From the NCBI GenBank assembly GCA_023664705.1, contig JAMPFE010000002.1, forward strand, positions 200,554-230,553: a DNA stretch of 30,000 nucleotides, read 5' to 3'. The position numbers and the translations under genes are program-made. The notes below the pieces were generated by a model that saw only the letters and a list, made by a program, of their open reading frames with translations, did not search any database and was not told where the DNA came from. Every line of letters begins with the position of its first letter. The first letter of the stretch is position 1. Origin of the DNA: Lachnospiraceae bacterium (lineage in GTDB: Bacteria; Bacillota; Clostridia; Oscillospirales; Ruminococcaceae). Positions 29,756 through 30,000 of this stretch are shown here, piece by piece.

Positions 29756-30000
29756 GATTGATTTGGATTGATAACTTTAGATTTATTTTCTTTGGTTTTA
29801 TAAGTATGCGCCGCCGTTTCGTCGGAACTTGTCCCGATGTTTTCTCCGCACTTGTTCGGTGATTTTGGCGGTACTTGTTCCGCCGAAATGTCGGAACAGG
29901 TTTCGGGCTTCATTTCGCGTATCGCTTCGTTACCTTGCTTAATGAGATTTTCGAGCAATGCAATGTCCTCGATGACACGGAAATACCGTTTCGCGGGCAT
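29674..30000 (-). CDS. Minus-strand ORF reaching the window edge, possible truncated DUF6017/RepA-like tail
   Basis: An open frame of at least 108 residues has an ATG exactly at the window edge, so the true start may lie outside. It begins RYFRVIEDIALLENLIKQGN, and has a polar Ser/Lys/Thr middle. Its late part KVINPNQSIISDEIDRIE recalls the linker and motif found near the end of DUF6017/RepA-type replication initiators of mobile elements. The ending (CSSEERAKYLR) runs into the relic of the zinc-ribbon copy, suggesting the natural C-terminus was lost at the junction. The assignment is tentative. Confidence 0.4.
   Translation of the reverse strand: MPAKRYFRVIEDIALLENLIKQGNEAIREMKPETCSDISAEQVPPKSPNKCGENIGTSSDETAAHTYKTKENKSKVINPNQSIISDEIDRIENSAKICSSEERAKYLR

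Overview
The window reads as a stretch of chromosome from an anaerobic, endospore-forming Clostridia member, probably of the Oscillospiraceae/Ruminococcaceae type. This is inferred from GerA-type germination genes, a GerW/YtfJ sporulation protein, ScpAB, a reverse rubrerythrin, GC-rich coding sequence with AT-rich intergenic gaps, and near-consensus sigma-A promoters. No rRNA, tRNA, integrase, transposase or CRISPR array was seen.

Layout. 1-1.5 kb: NAD synthesis (3' end of a nadB-like gene, a decayed tandem duplication, nadC) and a stand-alone FakA-middle-domain-like protein. 1.5-4.3 kb (minus): an ECF sigma factor and a membrane-anchored partner with a degenerate M23-like end. 4.4-4.8 kb: a small NrdD-tail-like gene whose promoter carries sites matching NrdR boxes. 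4.9-6.1 kb (minus): a membrane GGDEF protein. 6.2-6.9 kb: rubrerythrin behind a consensus promoter with a Fur/PerR-like box. 7.3-10.7 kb (minus): a sugar ABC importer (binding lipoprotein and two permeases, no ATPase) with LacI-family/cre-like sites upstream. 11.2-14.3 kb (minus): three soluble biotin-dependent carboxyltransferase parts with the same make-up as transcarboxylase. 14.5-20.0 kb (minus): an eight-gene operon, M50 protease-scpA-scpB-ytfI-ytfJ-dacF-rluB-small ORF, from one promoter at about 20.09 kb to one terminator at about 14.46 kb. 20.2-20.9 kb (minus): a TIM-barrel epimerase-like gene. 21.1-25.9 kb (plus): DUF421, DUF4363, gerKA-, gerKB- and gerKC-like genes.

The right end is the unusual part. 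Two arrays of 66-bp repeats that share a core lie immediately 3' of the gerKB-like and gerKC-like genes, both of which are short at the C-terminus. The second array is followed by seven TGCAG copies spaced 10-11 bp apart. From 27 kb onward a two-gene module (an unknown acidic protein and a zinc-ribbon protein) has been partly duplicated several times, with small internal deletions, leaving chimeric fragments around one intact copy. The last 300 bases are AT-richer and hold a minus-strand ORF that reaches the window edge.

All family calls come from reading motifs by eye; none was tested by a database search.
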